Of a stretch of DNA of 64,000 nucleotides, positions 1-10,318 are shown one piece after another. The stretch is from Diaporthe sp. PMI_573 (lineage: Eukaryota > Ascomycota > Sordariomycetes > Diaporthales > Diaporthaceae). How positions within the stretch are numbered: position 1 is the first letter of the stretch; each line of letters opens with the position of its first letter. The stretch lies in contig JAJTUP010000040.1 in the NCBI GenBank assembly GCA_021399435.1, positions 310,001 through 374,000 of the forward strand, in the 5' to 3' direction. The notes under the pieces are model-generated. The model made no database searches, was not told the origin of the DNA, and was given only the letters and a program-made list of their open reading frames with translations. The translations under genes were made by a program, and so were the position numbers.

Positions 1-36
1 GCAAGCCTCATTGAAGGCGAGTAGACGAAGCCCAGC

Positions 37-1883
37 ATGGCCAAGGAAGTCGAGATGACCAACACGGAGCGGGCTCTGTTCGGCTGGGAGTCCACCGTCG
101 ACAGCATCAACAAGGAATCCATCGCAGGCCCTTCGCAGGCGGAGACGTCCTCTTCCACTCGTTCAAAGCGTCAATCCATGGACATCGCTGGCAGTGTCTT
201 CCTCATTGCTTCCGACGGCCGCCTGCTCAGCCTGCCCATCCCGAGCGATTCTCCCACCGACCCTCTCAATTTTGAGAAGAAACGGCGGCTGTTCATCTAC
301 TTCACCCTGGTGATCCACTCCGCCATTTGCATGTTCTCCATTCAGTCCCCTGGGAACTTATACGCCGCCTTCCTTCACACATTCACCAAGGAGGTATGAC
401 ATCCCCATGGAATCCACGGGTTTCCGCAATGGCAGCTAATGAGATGCTAGGATATGGCCCCTTTCTCGGTCGATACCCTTTCCGGTAGCCCTACATTGAT
501 GATGGGACTGAGCTTCTTCTTCTGGATCCCTTGTTCGGTGGCCTTCGGCAGGAGGCCACTTATCATCCTGTCAGCCATTTTGATGTCCGTGGGGACCTTG
601 TGGGCCGGCTTCACCAACGACTACCACCAGCTCCTCGGAGGCATATGCCTCACGGGTCTTGCCGGCGGCGCCACGCTGAGTGTCGTATGTTACCTCAAAT
701 ATTTACAGTGTAGGCAAATGACACTAACCCAGTCTCATAGACAATCCTCCAACTCATCGACCTGACATTCATCCATGAACGCCCCCTCGCCATCGCCGCC
801 TTCTGGTGCGGAGGTGGTGGCCTGCCACTGCTGGTCCTCGCGAACCTGCCACTCATAGTCGATGTCAAGAAGGACTTCCACAGCGTGTACAGGGGTCTCG
901 CCATCCCGAGCATAATCCTCCTCATCGTGATATTCTTCTTTGTCCCGGAAACATACTTCCTCCGGCCCCCCGTCGCCTTCGACGGCCGCGTCCTCGTCCA
1001 GAGCGGCACGGAGAAGGTCAGGATGTACGAGGAGTGGTGGGACGTCCCCGGCGGCGACAACCGCTCCATCCAGGCCATGGAGAACGGCCTCCCCAGCCTG
1101 AATGACCTCCCCGTCCACACCTGGCGCGTGACCCCGCTCCGCATCTGGAAGCGGTCCGTCTGCGAGCCGCGCGCCGCCGCCGCGAGCTTCGTCCAGATCT
1201 TCCTCTGCGTGGCCAACCCGCTCGTCTTCTGGGTGACCCTCCTCAACGCCATCAACTTCGCAGGCATGATGTCCATCGGCACCGGGTTCCCCGTCCGCAT
1301 GGCAGAGGCCCCCTACCACCTGCCCCCGGAGGCCGTCTCCCGCGTCAACTATTCCGCCGCGTCGGGCAGCTTCCTCGCCCTCCCGGCCGCGTACTACATG
1401 CTCAACAACGTCATGAAGCGCCTGACGCTGCGCAACAAGGGCATCCGCCACGCGGAGTTCTACCTCCCGGCCTTTATCCTCCCCGTCGTCAGCGGCGCCA
1501 TCAGCGTCTTCATCTACGGCTTCGCCGCCCGCGACAAGTGGCACCCGGCCGCGTACCACGTCGCCTACGGCCTCAACGCGTTTAGCTACGCCTCCGCCTC
1601 CGTCGTCAACACAATCTGGGTCGTCGAGTCCCTGCCCCAGTGGGCCGCGGCCGGCATCGCTGTCGTCGGAGGCGTCAGCTACGTCGCCAGCTACGGCATC
1701 ACAGCCGTGCTGCCCATGTGGAACGCCGCTGCCGGTTATGTCGCCGTCAACTCCGCCATCGGCATCGCCATGATCAGCGTCGGCCTGTTCGCTATCCCGA
1801 TTGCCTTCTGGGGAAAGAGCGTGCGGCAGTTCATCAGCGGGCGGTTCTCCGCCTACGAGGGCGGTGCCCTGAGGCCGCAGTGA
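37..1883 (+). CDS. Major facilitator superfamily transporter (DHA1-like)
   Basis: Membrane transporter of the fungal drug:H+ antiporter type, expected to export or import small molecules at the plasma membrane; the substrate cannot be inferred. Three exons fit: 37-393, 451-684 and 741-1883, with GT-AG introns of 57 and 56 bp, both phase 0, giving about 577 aa. The N-terminal ~85 residues are hydrophilic and contain the DPLN motif (about residues 75-78) that precedes helix 1 in this family. Exon 2 carries the GRRP loop motif (about residues 152-155) and exon 3 continues with an F-x-HERPLAIA stretch, a cytosolic loop near residues 260-330 and then six hydrophobic segments in a GC-rich coding region. 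The start at 37 is the first in-frame ATG visible. No frame damage is seen, so it is probably functional. It is the only intact gene in the first 5 kb and its 3' end runs into transposon debris. Confidence 0.88.
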
Positions 1884-2009
1884 GTGAGTGAGATTGAGAG
1901 TTAGAGTGAGAATAAAAGAAACTACAGCCGAGAGGCGCATATGTGAGACAGACTCGTGTCTCCTTCAGGATATACAGAACACCTGGGACAGGGCTTGGTC
2001 GGGGTTTGA

Positions 2010-2886
2010 AACAATTTGTCGAATGGGATTTTAGCGATGGAAAACCTGCATCGCCAATAGCACTGCCACAGCCCATGAGGGTCATAGACTCGCGATTATT
2101 TGGGTCGTAGACCTCGGGGTTCTTGGCGAGCTGATTTCGAACCGTGATGATCGTTAGGCGCCCTTGAAGCTTGCCGATCATGTTGCCACACTCGTCGCCG
2201 TTCCAGACGCCCGAAGAAACAAGCCGGTACTTAGTTTGAGAGTCCTCAACATGATCGAAGAAGGAATTGACATTATGAAGGGCAACCTCGTACCCCTTCC
2301 GAGCCAACTCAACGGGCTTGATGTACGCCCTCCTCAGCTCCGGATGTCGGCCCAGGAAGCGAGAGAAGAAGTGAGAGTCACGAATAGGGGGCTGCCGCCT
2401 TAGACGGCGAAGAAGGTTGGCTTGGTCTACGACCATAGAAGTAACTGGGCCGAAGCCGCCGTTGCAGAGGAGCTGGATGTACCAGACGAGGATATCCTCC
2501 TCCCAGGGCAAGAGGAGGGACGGGCGGCCTCCAGGGCGTGGCGATGGTATCATGTAGCCAGTTTTCGCGAGGGAGTTGACGTGGCTAGTGAGGGCTGTAT
2601 GCCCAATAGGCAAGTCTCTGCAGAATGCTCGTATAGAGGTCCGTGGTGGCTTCACCGGCTCAGGGCCGGGCCAGGGAGCATACTTGGCTGGGCGCCCACG
2701 GCGCTGACGGCGCTTCCAGGTATCGTGGGCCTTACGCCACTGCTTCTCGGCTTCATCCTCCACTTTAAATATGCCCAGGTACTCCATGGCAGCCTCATAG
2801 GCATCAGAAGCCTGCTGGGTAGTCGGGGCGGTGCTCCGGGGCATTGGGCCGGACTGCTTGAAGCTGCTAGTAGGGTTAGCAACCAC
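2010..2886 (-). pseudogene. Truncated pogo/CENP-B-type transposase, N-terminal half
   Basis: Fragment of a DDE transposase from the pogo branch of Tc1/mariner. The reading frame from 2886 shows a charged N-terminus, a helix-turn-helix region with the pattern ...GRPSLLLPWEEDILV..., a CENP-B-like section (RFLGRHPELRRAYIKP) and then the start of the catalytic domain, WNGDECGNMIGK, which carries the first catalytic Asp. Similarity stops a short way past NRESMTLMG near position 2010, so the second and third catalytic acidic residues are missing. The open frame goes on into the antisense of the MFS 3' end, which is not transposase. It is a different subfamily from the three related copies at 12.1-13.7, 32.4-33.7 and 56.6-58.9 kb. 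Confidence 0.7.
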
Positions 2887-2963
2887 CGCGAGTTAGTTGG
2901 ATTAGGTGCAGTCAGACCGTAGAGATCGGATGGGGTGCGTATTTGAGGCTATTCCCAGTTATA

Positions 2964-3905
2964 TTAGCTACGGTGTGCCCATCTAGTTAATTCCCGTGCG
3001 ATATCACTTTGTAACGCCGTACTAGATGCCTGATCTAGCAATTCAAGTGGCAATTCAGCCTTGTACACGCCTGCTTTGCTCCAAGACCTAATACACTGGC
3101 TGGCGCCAATAACGTGCCGCTGAAGACAAGACTTCCGTGCTGACACCATCTGCCCAACGCTACTAAACTGACGCTCAGTTTCTGCTGCTGCTGAAGGTAT
3201 CGTGACTCGTGAGGAAGTCAACTGCCATATAAGACAGCTTGGGGAATCGTTTTGCGCCAATATCCCGCCACCACGCGATTGGGTCGTTTAGGTACGCCTT
3301 TGAGTTGACTACTGGCTCAACAAGGTATGTATCTAGCTCGTCTTGTTGTATATCCTCTCGTTGTATGGGCTCAGGGTCCTTGCCTTTGTTGCCCCTTCTC
3401 CTCTTGTTTGCCGTGTATCTTGTGAATTAGGAACCTCGTCGTCAGCGTCTGGCAAACCTAACAAGATGGTCCATCTGTTGAAGTCTTTGTCGATGAAATT
3501 GGCAGTCAACCCTACGAATGACGTGAATCTCCTCGAGGTCCAGCCGTCAAACGTTAGATGGATCAACCTGCGCGCGCTTCGAAGGAAAGCTCTGATTTTG
3601 GGTAGGGCGCGGTGATATTCACGCAAAAGGAGGCGAACAAGGGTTTTCGCGTGTGGTAGGTCCTTCTCCTCAAGCACGGGGTTGTTATACAGCTGTTGAC
3701 GGCGCCAACGAGTATCATTCACGATATTGAATGACAGATTCGAGCAGACAAGCCAGTCAAGTATCAATAAGTCGTTCACCGGCTTCTTGAAGCGTATTAT
3801 TAACTGCCCGTGGACTGCTTGTTGCGCCGGTTTCGAAAAGTCGATCATGGAGTTGAGGGTCCTCTGCGAGGGTACAGGCGTAGACTCGGCTTCATTAATC
3901 TGCAC
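2964..3905 (-). pseudogene. Internally deleted hAT transposase
   Basis: Two parts of one hAT-family transposase read on the minus strand. The upstream part (3905-3333) has the N-terminal helical region and the LIHLTFDGWTSRRFTSF motif that carries the first catalytic Asp of the RNase H-like fold. The downstream part (3260-2964) is the C-terminal dimerisation domain (hATC) with PSAAAETERQFSSVGQMVS. The central several hundred residues between them, including the helical insertion, are gone, so this is a deletion derivative. The sequence at 3930-4100 is probably one end of the element. Confidence 0.75.
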
Positions 3906-3929
3906 AGCATTCTAGGCGTCAGCTTATCA

Positions 3930-4105
3930 AGGCTCGGACCCACTACACTGCAAATCCACGTGGACCACAAATAAGTAGCCCATCTCTATTACATCCACCT
4001 GTCGGCCCTCAGATTACGTAATAATCCACTACACTTGGACCTGAAAGTGGATGTAATGGAGTGGATTTAGGTGGATTTAGGTACAGGGGGATATTCCCTG
4101 ACCCT
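3930..4105. repeat. hAT-like subterminal repeat cluster
   Basis: Short motifs of the type GTGGATTTAGG recur here in both orientations (for example the tandem pair near 4068-4090 and inverted forms near 3952 and 4030). Such clusters of short repeats are typical of the ends of hAT elements, where transposase binds. It lies just outside the deleted hAT transposase at 2964-3905 and probably belongs to it; the outer end of the element was not located. Confidence 0.45.
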
Positions 4106-4289
4106 GTACGGTTCATAGTACTTATTTTTGTGTAGTTATAGTTGCCTATTAAATCGAGGTACCTGGACCCAAGTTAGCCGAGGTCGATCACCCCTACAGC
4201 TAATCTTATAACATTATACGAGAAACTACCCCTATTGAGCGCGTTTTCTACAGATTTCCTGCTTTGTTTTTGCTAAAAACTTTTTTTTT

Positions 4290-4580
4290 TTGACGATGTC
4301 AGCCAACCAGCCAGGCCAACCAGGCCAACAGCAGCAGCTCGAAGACCGTCTTTTTCGCCATTTTAGAGGCTGGAATTGGTCAGAACGCGCTCGTGATACT
4401 AGCTCTTGGCTGTGGGACTTTGGCTATGATATTCAACGTCATGGCTTACGCAAATGGGCTTGCAAGTACTGTATCCTCGGAAATCGTCCCATTATCGCGA
4501 GTTTTACCTCTTCAGGTCTCCAGAACGCGGCAAATCATCTATGGCGTGAGCACAAAACACCAGCACCAAAGGGAGAGAAG
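4290..4580 (+). pseudogene. hAT transposase N-terminus with BED-type zinc finger
   Basis: The frame opening at the ATG in 4290-4296 has a Gln/Pro-rich start and then a BED-like finger: tryptophans in WVWDFGYD-like context, C-x2-C (KYCILGN is preceded by CK) and H-x4-H around ANHLWREH. Similarity ends near 4580 where the strand orientation of hAT sequence flips, so only about 95 residues remain. It is the first block of a scrambled hAT locus. Confidence 0.65.
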
Positions 4581-4581
4581 G

Positions 4582-4936
4582 GACGATTCTGCTCGTCTCT
4601 GAAGAAGCATGCCATCCCACACAGGCTCTTTCGATTTCGAGCAGTCCAGCCATCAAAAGAGATGTGCACCAAACCAGGGCAGCGACGCAGAATACTGGTA
4701 ATGGTATCTCGGTGTTTGAAGTACTCTGCAATGATCTTGTTTCGAATGGAATCTCCGGTTACATGGGCTTTCCGCAATGCAACAGATGGATTCAGGTATT
4801 CGAAGATGGCGCGTAAGTCAGGGTCCTCGGCATCAGTGAAAGGTCTGTTCGTATTGACAGTCCACTGAACGATCAACCGGTGGAAGTGGTCTCGGTCGAA
4901 CCCCTTGATGAAGGAATTGGCGAACATCGCATCCAA
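4582..4936 (-). pseudogene. Inverted central hAT transposase fragment
   Basis: Read on the minus strand, this block encodes the part of a hAT transposase that should follow the BED finger: ANSFIKGFDRDHFHRLIVQW, then IFEYLNPSV, then LVHISFDGWTARNRKSL with the first catalytic Asp. The neighbouring hAT blocks at 4290-4580 and 5160-5626 are on the plus strand, so this piece is inverted relative to both. Either an internal inversion or insertion of a second hAT copy in opposite orientation explains it. Confidence 0.65.
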
Positions 4937-5160
4937 GGCACGAGCTGAACTCAGTAGGACGTTCTATAAGAATGGGAAGGATGCTGACATCCACCGCTTC
5001 CTCGCCAAATTCGGCTCGCTTGCTCAAAAAGCTGGTATCCCGGAAGACCAGTGGAAAGAGACCCTTTGGGACCACATCCCCCCAGGACTAGATGGACGCC
5101 TTCACAGGGACAGCCTGAACCCTCTAGTAACAATGAGCTGGCGACCGACCACTACTTTGG
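4905..5160 (+). pseudogene. Retrotransposon Gag-like fragment
   Basis: The frame from about 4905 reads ANIASKARAELSRTFYKNGK...[20 protein letters not shown]...[13 protein letters not shown]..., the helical pattern of the retrotransposon Gag family (a tract of aromatic and Leu residues followed by W..L...IP..L). Only about 80 residues match before the frame turns into hAT sequence. No protease, reverse transcriptase or long terminal repeat accompanies it, so it is a stray piece of an LTR element caught between two hAT blocks. Confidence 0.45.
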
Positions 5161-5626
5161 TCTGCCGAGCATGGAAGAAAGCTTTCAGCTCGAGACAGTC
5201 CCAGAAGAGAGTCAGGATCCGTATCCACTCCCCGAGATCATTAACGCCGAGGAAGTGGACAAGTACCGCAAGTCTGGACCGTTTGGAAAGCTACACAATA
5301 TTGGCATCGCCCTTCGAACGAGCAGTCAACTTCTCGAGGACTTTTATGAAGCTCAGCGGCAAACCGCCCCTACTGAACCGGTTCTTACATGGGTTCAAAA
5401 CGTCTGTACTCGCTGGCAATCTGATGAGGCAATGGCCTCGCGCGCTCTGGTTAAACGTACTGCCCTAAACAGGATGTTCTCTATCATCGAGGAACGATGG
5501 ATTAGTCAAGGCGGCAAAGAACAGGACAAACCAGAGATATTGAAAGAAAAGCTTTCTGTTGAGGAATGGAAGGTTGTTTCTGTGGTGCAGAAGATCCTTC
5601 AGCCATTCAAGATGTTACTCCTGTAA
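5160..5626 (+). pseudogene. hAT transposase central fragment
   Basis: The frame carries [38 protein letters not shown] and [20 protein letters not shown], which correspond to the region around the helical insertion of hAT transposases (compare WRSKGPIGKLHNI, DNATRWNSSAAMMERG and MSAEDWSVIAEYLAILKPLK in the better preserved copy at 10.3-12.1 kb). It ends at a stop at 5626 without the C-terminal dimerisation domain. Confidence 0.65.
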
Positions 5627-5835
5627 ATAGAGATAGATCTGGCTACATAGCCCTCGCCATAGCCGAAAGGCTCCATGCGAGTAATGAAAGAAAAGAAAGA
5701 AAAAAGGACGGAACAGGCGACATCTACCAACAAAAACAGCACTATGACCAACCACCACAATCACAAACAAAAACACCAAGATCAAAACCAACGGATCATG
5801 CCTCCGTTATCTGACGATCGCCGAAGACAAGGAAA

Positions 5836-6481
5836 TCATCCAGTAAATCCAGATACGCAGAAGTCGACGCCATTGGGCTTTCTGCCAACGGTGAGGTCGT
5901 TAACGCCGCAATCCTGGTTGGTGCAATGCATCCATCCGCTCTGAAGACGTCCACAAGTGTTGCTGATGGTAGTCTGAAGGTTCTGAACAATGTCGCGGGT
6001 AACGAAATTCTGTTCGTAGTTACAAAAATAGGCCACCGTGCCTCCGGATTTACACTACATAGAGAGGATGGGCAACAGTTAGTCTAAAATTCCAGAGCAA
6101 ATAATGGTTGAATCCACGAACCCATGCCCACACGTTCTTCTTGTAAGTCACCCCACCACCGACGCTCATCAGGCAGGTCCAGGCGTTGACTAGATCCTGC
6201 TCATTCAGCGGGCCAGTTTCGCATTGAACCTTGGTCTTTCGCGGCTCGAGCTCGGGGGCGTAACTGATGGGGTCTCGCTCCGCAATGACGGCGGTGCTGC
6301 CAGTGATGTTCAGATCGGCGAAGGGAATGAAATCGAGCGGAGTCGATGTCCCGTCGTCGTTGTACTGTACGCTGTAATATCCGTCGGGCTGGTCATCTGT
6401 AGTGGTCACTGGCACAGCGAGGGCATTGGCGGCTGCCAGGATGGCACCGGTGATAATGTGGGACAGGAATGGAGTATACAT
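5836..6481 (-). CDS. Small cysteine-rich secreted protein
   Basis: Predicted 192-aa secreted protein of unknown function. Exon 1 (6481-6122) starts with a clear signal peptide, MYTPFLSHIITGAILAAANALA, followed by a Thr/Asp-rich propeptide-like stretch and an Arg-Lys site (EPRKTKVQC). A 67-bp intron (6121-6055) with a CTAAC branch site and TAG acceptor joins to exon 2 (6054-5836), CKSGGTVAYFC...NTCGRLQSGWMHC...DFCVSGFTG. The mature part has eight cysteines, enough for four disulfides. The 5' splice site (GTTCGT) is weak, so exon 1 might end a few codons earlier. A TATATA motif lies about 70 bp upstream of the ATG, near 6549-6555. Small cysteine-rich secreted proteins in such regions are often candidate effectors, but nothing here proves a role. 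Confidence 0.7.
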
Positions 6482-6884
6482 AGTGATAAGTGTGTTTGGA
6501 TAGTATGATTGCTATTTTGTTGAAAAGAGTAGCGAATTTTTGAAAAGAGTATATAGCTTAGGATGTATAATGGCGGTAAGGAGGTATGTTATATAATGAG
6601 ATGCTAATGGCTAGCCTTTCTGTCTTTAAAGTTATAGGCGAGGCTGGCTTGTGCGAATTCCAACGGAATTGGCACCGCCAGCCCGCAGCTTCTTATTTTG
6701 GTCTCATTTTGAGAAGTGGACAGTTGTCTGCCTAAATGCTACCCACTTTATAAGTACAAATGAATAGTGTTTTGCTACCTCGGCAGTAGTGCTTATGAGC
6801 TCGTTGAATGTGTCTGAATTGGGCAGTGCTGCTTATGAGCTCGTTGAATGTGTCTGAATTGGGCAGTGCTATGATTACCACCTG

Positions 6885-7360
6885 CAGCTGGTGTGCCAAG
6901 GAATTCAATCCACCGCGCGGGGGTTGGCGAGGCCGCCGCAGCCTATTAAGGGTTGTGGACTCGTGGACCGTTTTGAGGCCGATAATAACCCCGAGGATCC
7001 TATTGAACTCTTGCGCATGCTGGAGGGGTGGTTTGCGCAGGAGCTGCGATTTGTCCCTCGGCAAGATGGGACCTCAGAAGGCAATGGGTGGTGGTTGACA
7101 CATGTGTTAGATGAGAGTCAGCTTAATGCTGCAATAGGGGATTGTAGGAAGGATGCGAAAAGTGAGCTGTGGGTCATTGATGCCAAGACGATGAAAGATA
7201 TTGTGGCGCAGATTTGGTTACCGCAAAGGCTGCCCTTTGGGTTGCACGGGTGGTGGTTTACAAAGGAGGAGGTTGTGGAACAGAAGCCCTTTATTGGGCT
7301 TAGGACGCTTAAGGACAAAGCTGAGGAGGGTACAGGACATTGCGAAGTATGGTTGAGCGC
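6885..7360 (+). pseudogene. Carotenoid oxygenase (RPE65 family) C-terminal fragment
   Basis: The plus-strand frame reads EDPIELLRMLEGW, VPRQDGTSEGNGWWLTHVLD, SELWVIDAKTMKDIVAQIWL and PQRLPFGLHGWWF, which follow the order of the last ~150 residues of carotenoid cleavage oxygenases, including the PxRxPFGxHG segment that supplies the last iron-binding His. The catalytic propeller upstream is missing, and the frame runs out into a short repeat at 7366-7403. It is a truncated gene copy, not a full enzyme. Confidence 0.6.
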
Positions 7361-7365
7361 AGCCA

Positions 7366-7403
7366 AGGTCCGCCCACCCACCTGTCAACGTCCGCCCACC
7401 CAG
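7366..7403. repeat. GTCCGCCCACCCA repeat pair
   Basis: Two copies of GTCCGCCCACCCA separated by about 11 bp. The same motif occurs three times at 52291-52351. It ends the carotenoid-oxygenase fragment abruptly and may mark the end of a transposable element. Confidence 0.5.
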
Positions 7404-7474
7404 TGACAAAAGTTTGGCTGCAGCAGCCACCAGAAACAATGTACATCTCAGATTCTGACAAAGCAGAACTCCAA

Positions 7475-7924
7475 TTACCCAATATAGCAGTGGCTTTTGT
7501 ACGCTGGGGATACAGTGCTCAGCATCCATTTTGTAAGCTTCTCGATGGACAGTCTTTCCTTCTCGTATGTTGATTCGAGTTGTTTATACCAGTTTAGATC
7601 GGAATTAAACATCTTGACCCCATTGTCGGTCAGGTCGCTTATCATCCACTGGCCATTCTCTTTGTCTTGGATGGTCTCTTCATCCTCCTCTTCATTGCCC
7701 ACTGTCTGGGATCGCGCATATCGTTGTGCATGTGGTTTCTTGATGTATTTCTTCTTTCGAATGTCTGGCATTTCTGGTTGAGGGAGGAGTGGAGTTTTGT
7801 TGATGATTTGGGATTTGAGTCCGTACGTTTGGACTTGAAGTTCGAATTCGTGGTTCCAGTCGTTCCAGTCCTGTGGCTTCGCTAGGAACGCGTTGAGGTT
7901 CTTCGTATTGAAGGAGTCTGCCAT
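7475..7924 (-). pseudogene. Ty1/copia-type Gag fragment
   Basis: The minus-strand ORF (about 149 aa) begins MADSFNTKNLNAFLAKPQDW and contains WNDWNHEFELQVQTYGL and later DLNWYKQLESTYEKERLSIEKLTKWMLSTVSPAY, the usual layout of copia Gag N-termini in fungi. There is no zinc knuckle, protease, integrase or reverse transcriptase after it, so the element is cut at 7475. No clear long terminal repeat was found on either side. Confidence 0.6.
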
Positions 7925-8083
7925 GTTTGAATCGGCTTGAGGCAGTGAGACTCTTAATTGTCAGATTATCACCCTTTTTAGGTATATGGGACGTGTAATT
8001 ATGGTCCAATTGATGGGGCGGTCACTGTGTGTATTGTGATGATGTCTTGTCTTGGTTCCTTGGTGGGACCCCACCCGTAAGAG

Positions 8084-8121
8084 GCAGGAAGCCTATGGCG
8101 TAATAATTTAAGGAACGAATG
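8084..8121 (-). pseudogene. 38-bp fragment of an Est1-like gene
   Basis: These 38 bases match 21058-21095 with a single mismatch. There they encode part of the Est1-like protein (HSFLELLRHRLPA); here the same frame reads HSFLKLLRHRLPA before and after unrelated sequence. The match is direct sequence comparison within the window. Confidence 0.6.
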
Positions 8122-8277
8122 ATCACAGAACGCCTGATACCGAGGCGCATCCTATATATACCGGTTTACCAACACCAGGCAGCACTGGAGCAGACGCTAC
8201 GGTGCGATTTAGTAGAGGTTGGGGTGGGGGGATGACTGACTCCTGCGAGTTCGAGGACCTCAGCTACCCAGCGTTCC

Positions 8278-8405
8278 TAATAAGTCAAGTCTAGCAAGTC
8301 AAGTTGGCAAGTCAAATCAAGTCTTGCAAATCAAATCGTCGGGCTCACAACCCAAATCAAGTCAAGTTCTCCTCACTCAGACTTGCCAGACTTGCAAGTC
8401 ATATA
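8278..8405. repeat. CAAGTC-rich subterminal repeats of a hAT element
   Basis: At least eight copies of CAAGTC or its complement GACTTG lie within about 130 bp, directly upstream of the hAT transposase frame at 8637. This fits the 5' subterminal binding region of that element. Confidence 0.5.
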
Positions 8406-8636
8406 TGGCATCTGGTTTTTCCTCTATATAGGGTCAATTGGCCCCGGAAAGTGGCCAAATATGGTTCTGGTGATAATTTTCTTGGTGTTGTCTCCCGTCT
8501 CCAAACTATTGCTTAGTCAGCACAAAAACATCTGGCGTCGCGCCGTCGCGGTGACGCGGTGCTCAACAAATTTCACCAAGACTTTGTCACAAGTCATCAA
8601 TTCCTCCACCAATTCTTGAGCTTTCGTACCGAAACA

Positions 8637-10241
8637 ATGGATACGCCTTCCTCAACTGCCCTTTCAGATGCCGACGATTTTTCCAACGGATTGACCGCTG
8701 GAAACGACGCGTTCTCGGTCCTTAGACGAGCTTCGTCCTCGAATTCCCTGTCCTTTACCTACCAGACTGCCAGTATTCGAGCCGACGATATCAGGGGCGC
8801 GAAGGATGTGGATGAACTCCCCAAGATCAAGCTGAAAAGCGACGGCAGGGTTAATACCTATATTCTTGAGGCATGGCTACACAAGAAAAGGAAGCGCAAT
8901 TCGTGGATACAGCCCCATGTCAACTGTCTCGTTCGATTGAACCCCGACGACACGCACGAAGACGTCTTTCTTTGCAAGCACTGCGAATCGATCGGAATAA
9001 CGAAGCTATTCGATGGGGAGGCAACTACGTCAGCAGGCAGGCATCTCAAGAAACAGCACCGTATATTTCCAGATGGGGAGCTTCAAGACCAAGATGGGGA
9101 CGAGCCCCTTGCAAAGAGACAAGCAATAATCGACTTTGCGAAGACGTCGAGCTCCGACAAGTCCTCCCAACGCCTCGTGGTTCGTACGGCAGCTGAAGAA
9201 TTCAAGAATCTCTTGATGGGTTGGATTATCGACGCAAATATCCCCTTCTACGGCATCGAACACCCTCTTTTCCGCGAACTCCTTCTGGTACTTAATAGGG
9301 ACTTCATCAATGAGCTCTTACCTGAAAGCGCTGATACAGTCAAAAATTGGATCACTATGGAGTACGAAACTCGAAAGACACTTCTAAAGCGTGAGTTCCA
9401 AGTGGCTCGGAGCAAAATCCATATCACCTTTGACCTCTGGACTTCTCCAAACAATATTGCATTGCTTTCCATTATCGCCCACTTTGTTGACACTTCTGGG
9501 AAGCTCCAGATACGTCTATTGTCCCTTGAACGGGTTGAAGGCAGCCACGGAGGCGAGAACCAGGCTCGGATCATGGTCCAGTTGTTTAGGGACTTCGATA
9601 TTAGCAAGAAACTCGGCTTCTTTACTGCTGATAACGCAGATTCTTGCGATACGGCAGTCAGGGCCATTCTTAAAGCGTTGAAGCCTCACTTAACTGAGTA
9701 CCAAAGAGTCAAACTTGAAAGGCAGGTTCGAATCCGCTGCTTTGGCCACGTACTCAACCTCTCTGCCAAGGCCTTCCTCGAGGGAGCTTCGTCAGAAATC
9801 TTCGACTCTGCCTATAATAAGGACAATCTTGATGTCGATACTGAAGACGACAATAACTTCACATGGAAGTACCTCCAAAGTTGCGCAGATGCTGCGTGGT
9901 CCAAATGCAAGGAGTACTATAATAACCAGCAGCTGAATTGGCAGAATCGATTCCCCAAAGATACTGATCTTCCACCAGCGTACTATGCAGCCCAAATACT
10001 CGATCCATATCGAAAGTGGGCATGGTTCAGGCAAGAATGGGTTCTCCAAGGCGACGAAGAAAAAAAGAAGTGGTTTGATAATGCACAATCGGCGGTGAAA
10101 CAGCTCTGGGAGACAGAGTATAAGGGAAGGTACCCTGTTGAGATGCTACCACCGCAAGTCCGGAAGGAGAGAGATCCTGACCCAGCGTTTGATCCAGGCT
10201 TGCAAACAAATAAATCAAATCAAATCCAGCCCCCAATTTGA
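8637..10241 (+). pseudogene. hAT transposase lacking its middle and C-terminus
   Basis: Open frame of 534 aa from the ATG at 8637 (an in-frame upstream extension to 8559 has no hAT similarity). It has a BED-type finger (CLVRLN...FLCKHCESIG...HLKKQHRIF), then the catalytic start KIHITFDLWTSPNNIALLSI with the first Asp, LGFFTADNADSCDTAVRAI with the second Asp, and RCFGHVLNLSAKAF. After GASSEIFDSAYNKDNLD the family's TRWNS helical segment is missing and the frame jumps to ...LNWQNRF...YYAAQILDPYRKWAWF. It stops in repeats at 10241 before the hATC dimerisation domain, including the catalytic Glu region, is complete. Despite the long uninterrupted frame it should be inactive. Confidence 0.75.
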
Positions 10242-10318
10242 TTTGATTTGGATACGAAAATGTTCAATTTGATTTGAGTTGATTTGATTTGAATCAATTT
10301 GGATCTATCTGGATATTT
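10205..10318. repeat. TTTGATTTGA-rich element end
   Basis: An AT-rich cluster of ATTTGATTTG and its complement CAAATCAAAT, arranged partly as an inverted repeat around 10225. It lies where one hAT element stops and the oppositely oriented hAT begins, and probably represents the terminus of one or both. Confidence 0.5.

Noticed and set aside
735..1940. Long minus-strand ORF (401 aa) opposite the MFS transporter
   Set aside because: It is the antisense of GC-rich coding sequence; its Gly/Asp/Ala-rich translation has no domain and the plus strand clearly encodes the transporter.
8050..8160. Copia long terminal repeat shared with 21.06 kb
   Set aside because: The shared 38 bp turned out to encode part of the Est1-like protein at 21.06 kb, so it is a gene fragment, not an LTR.
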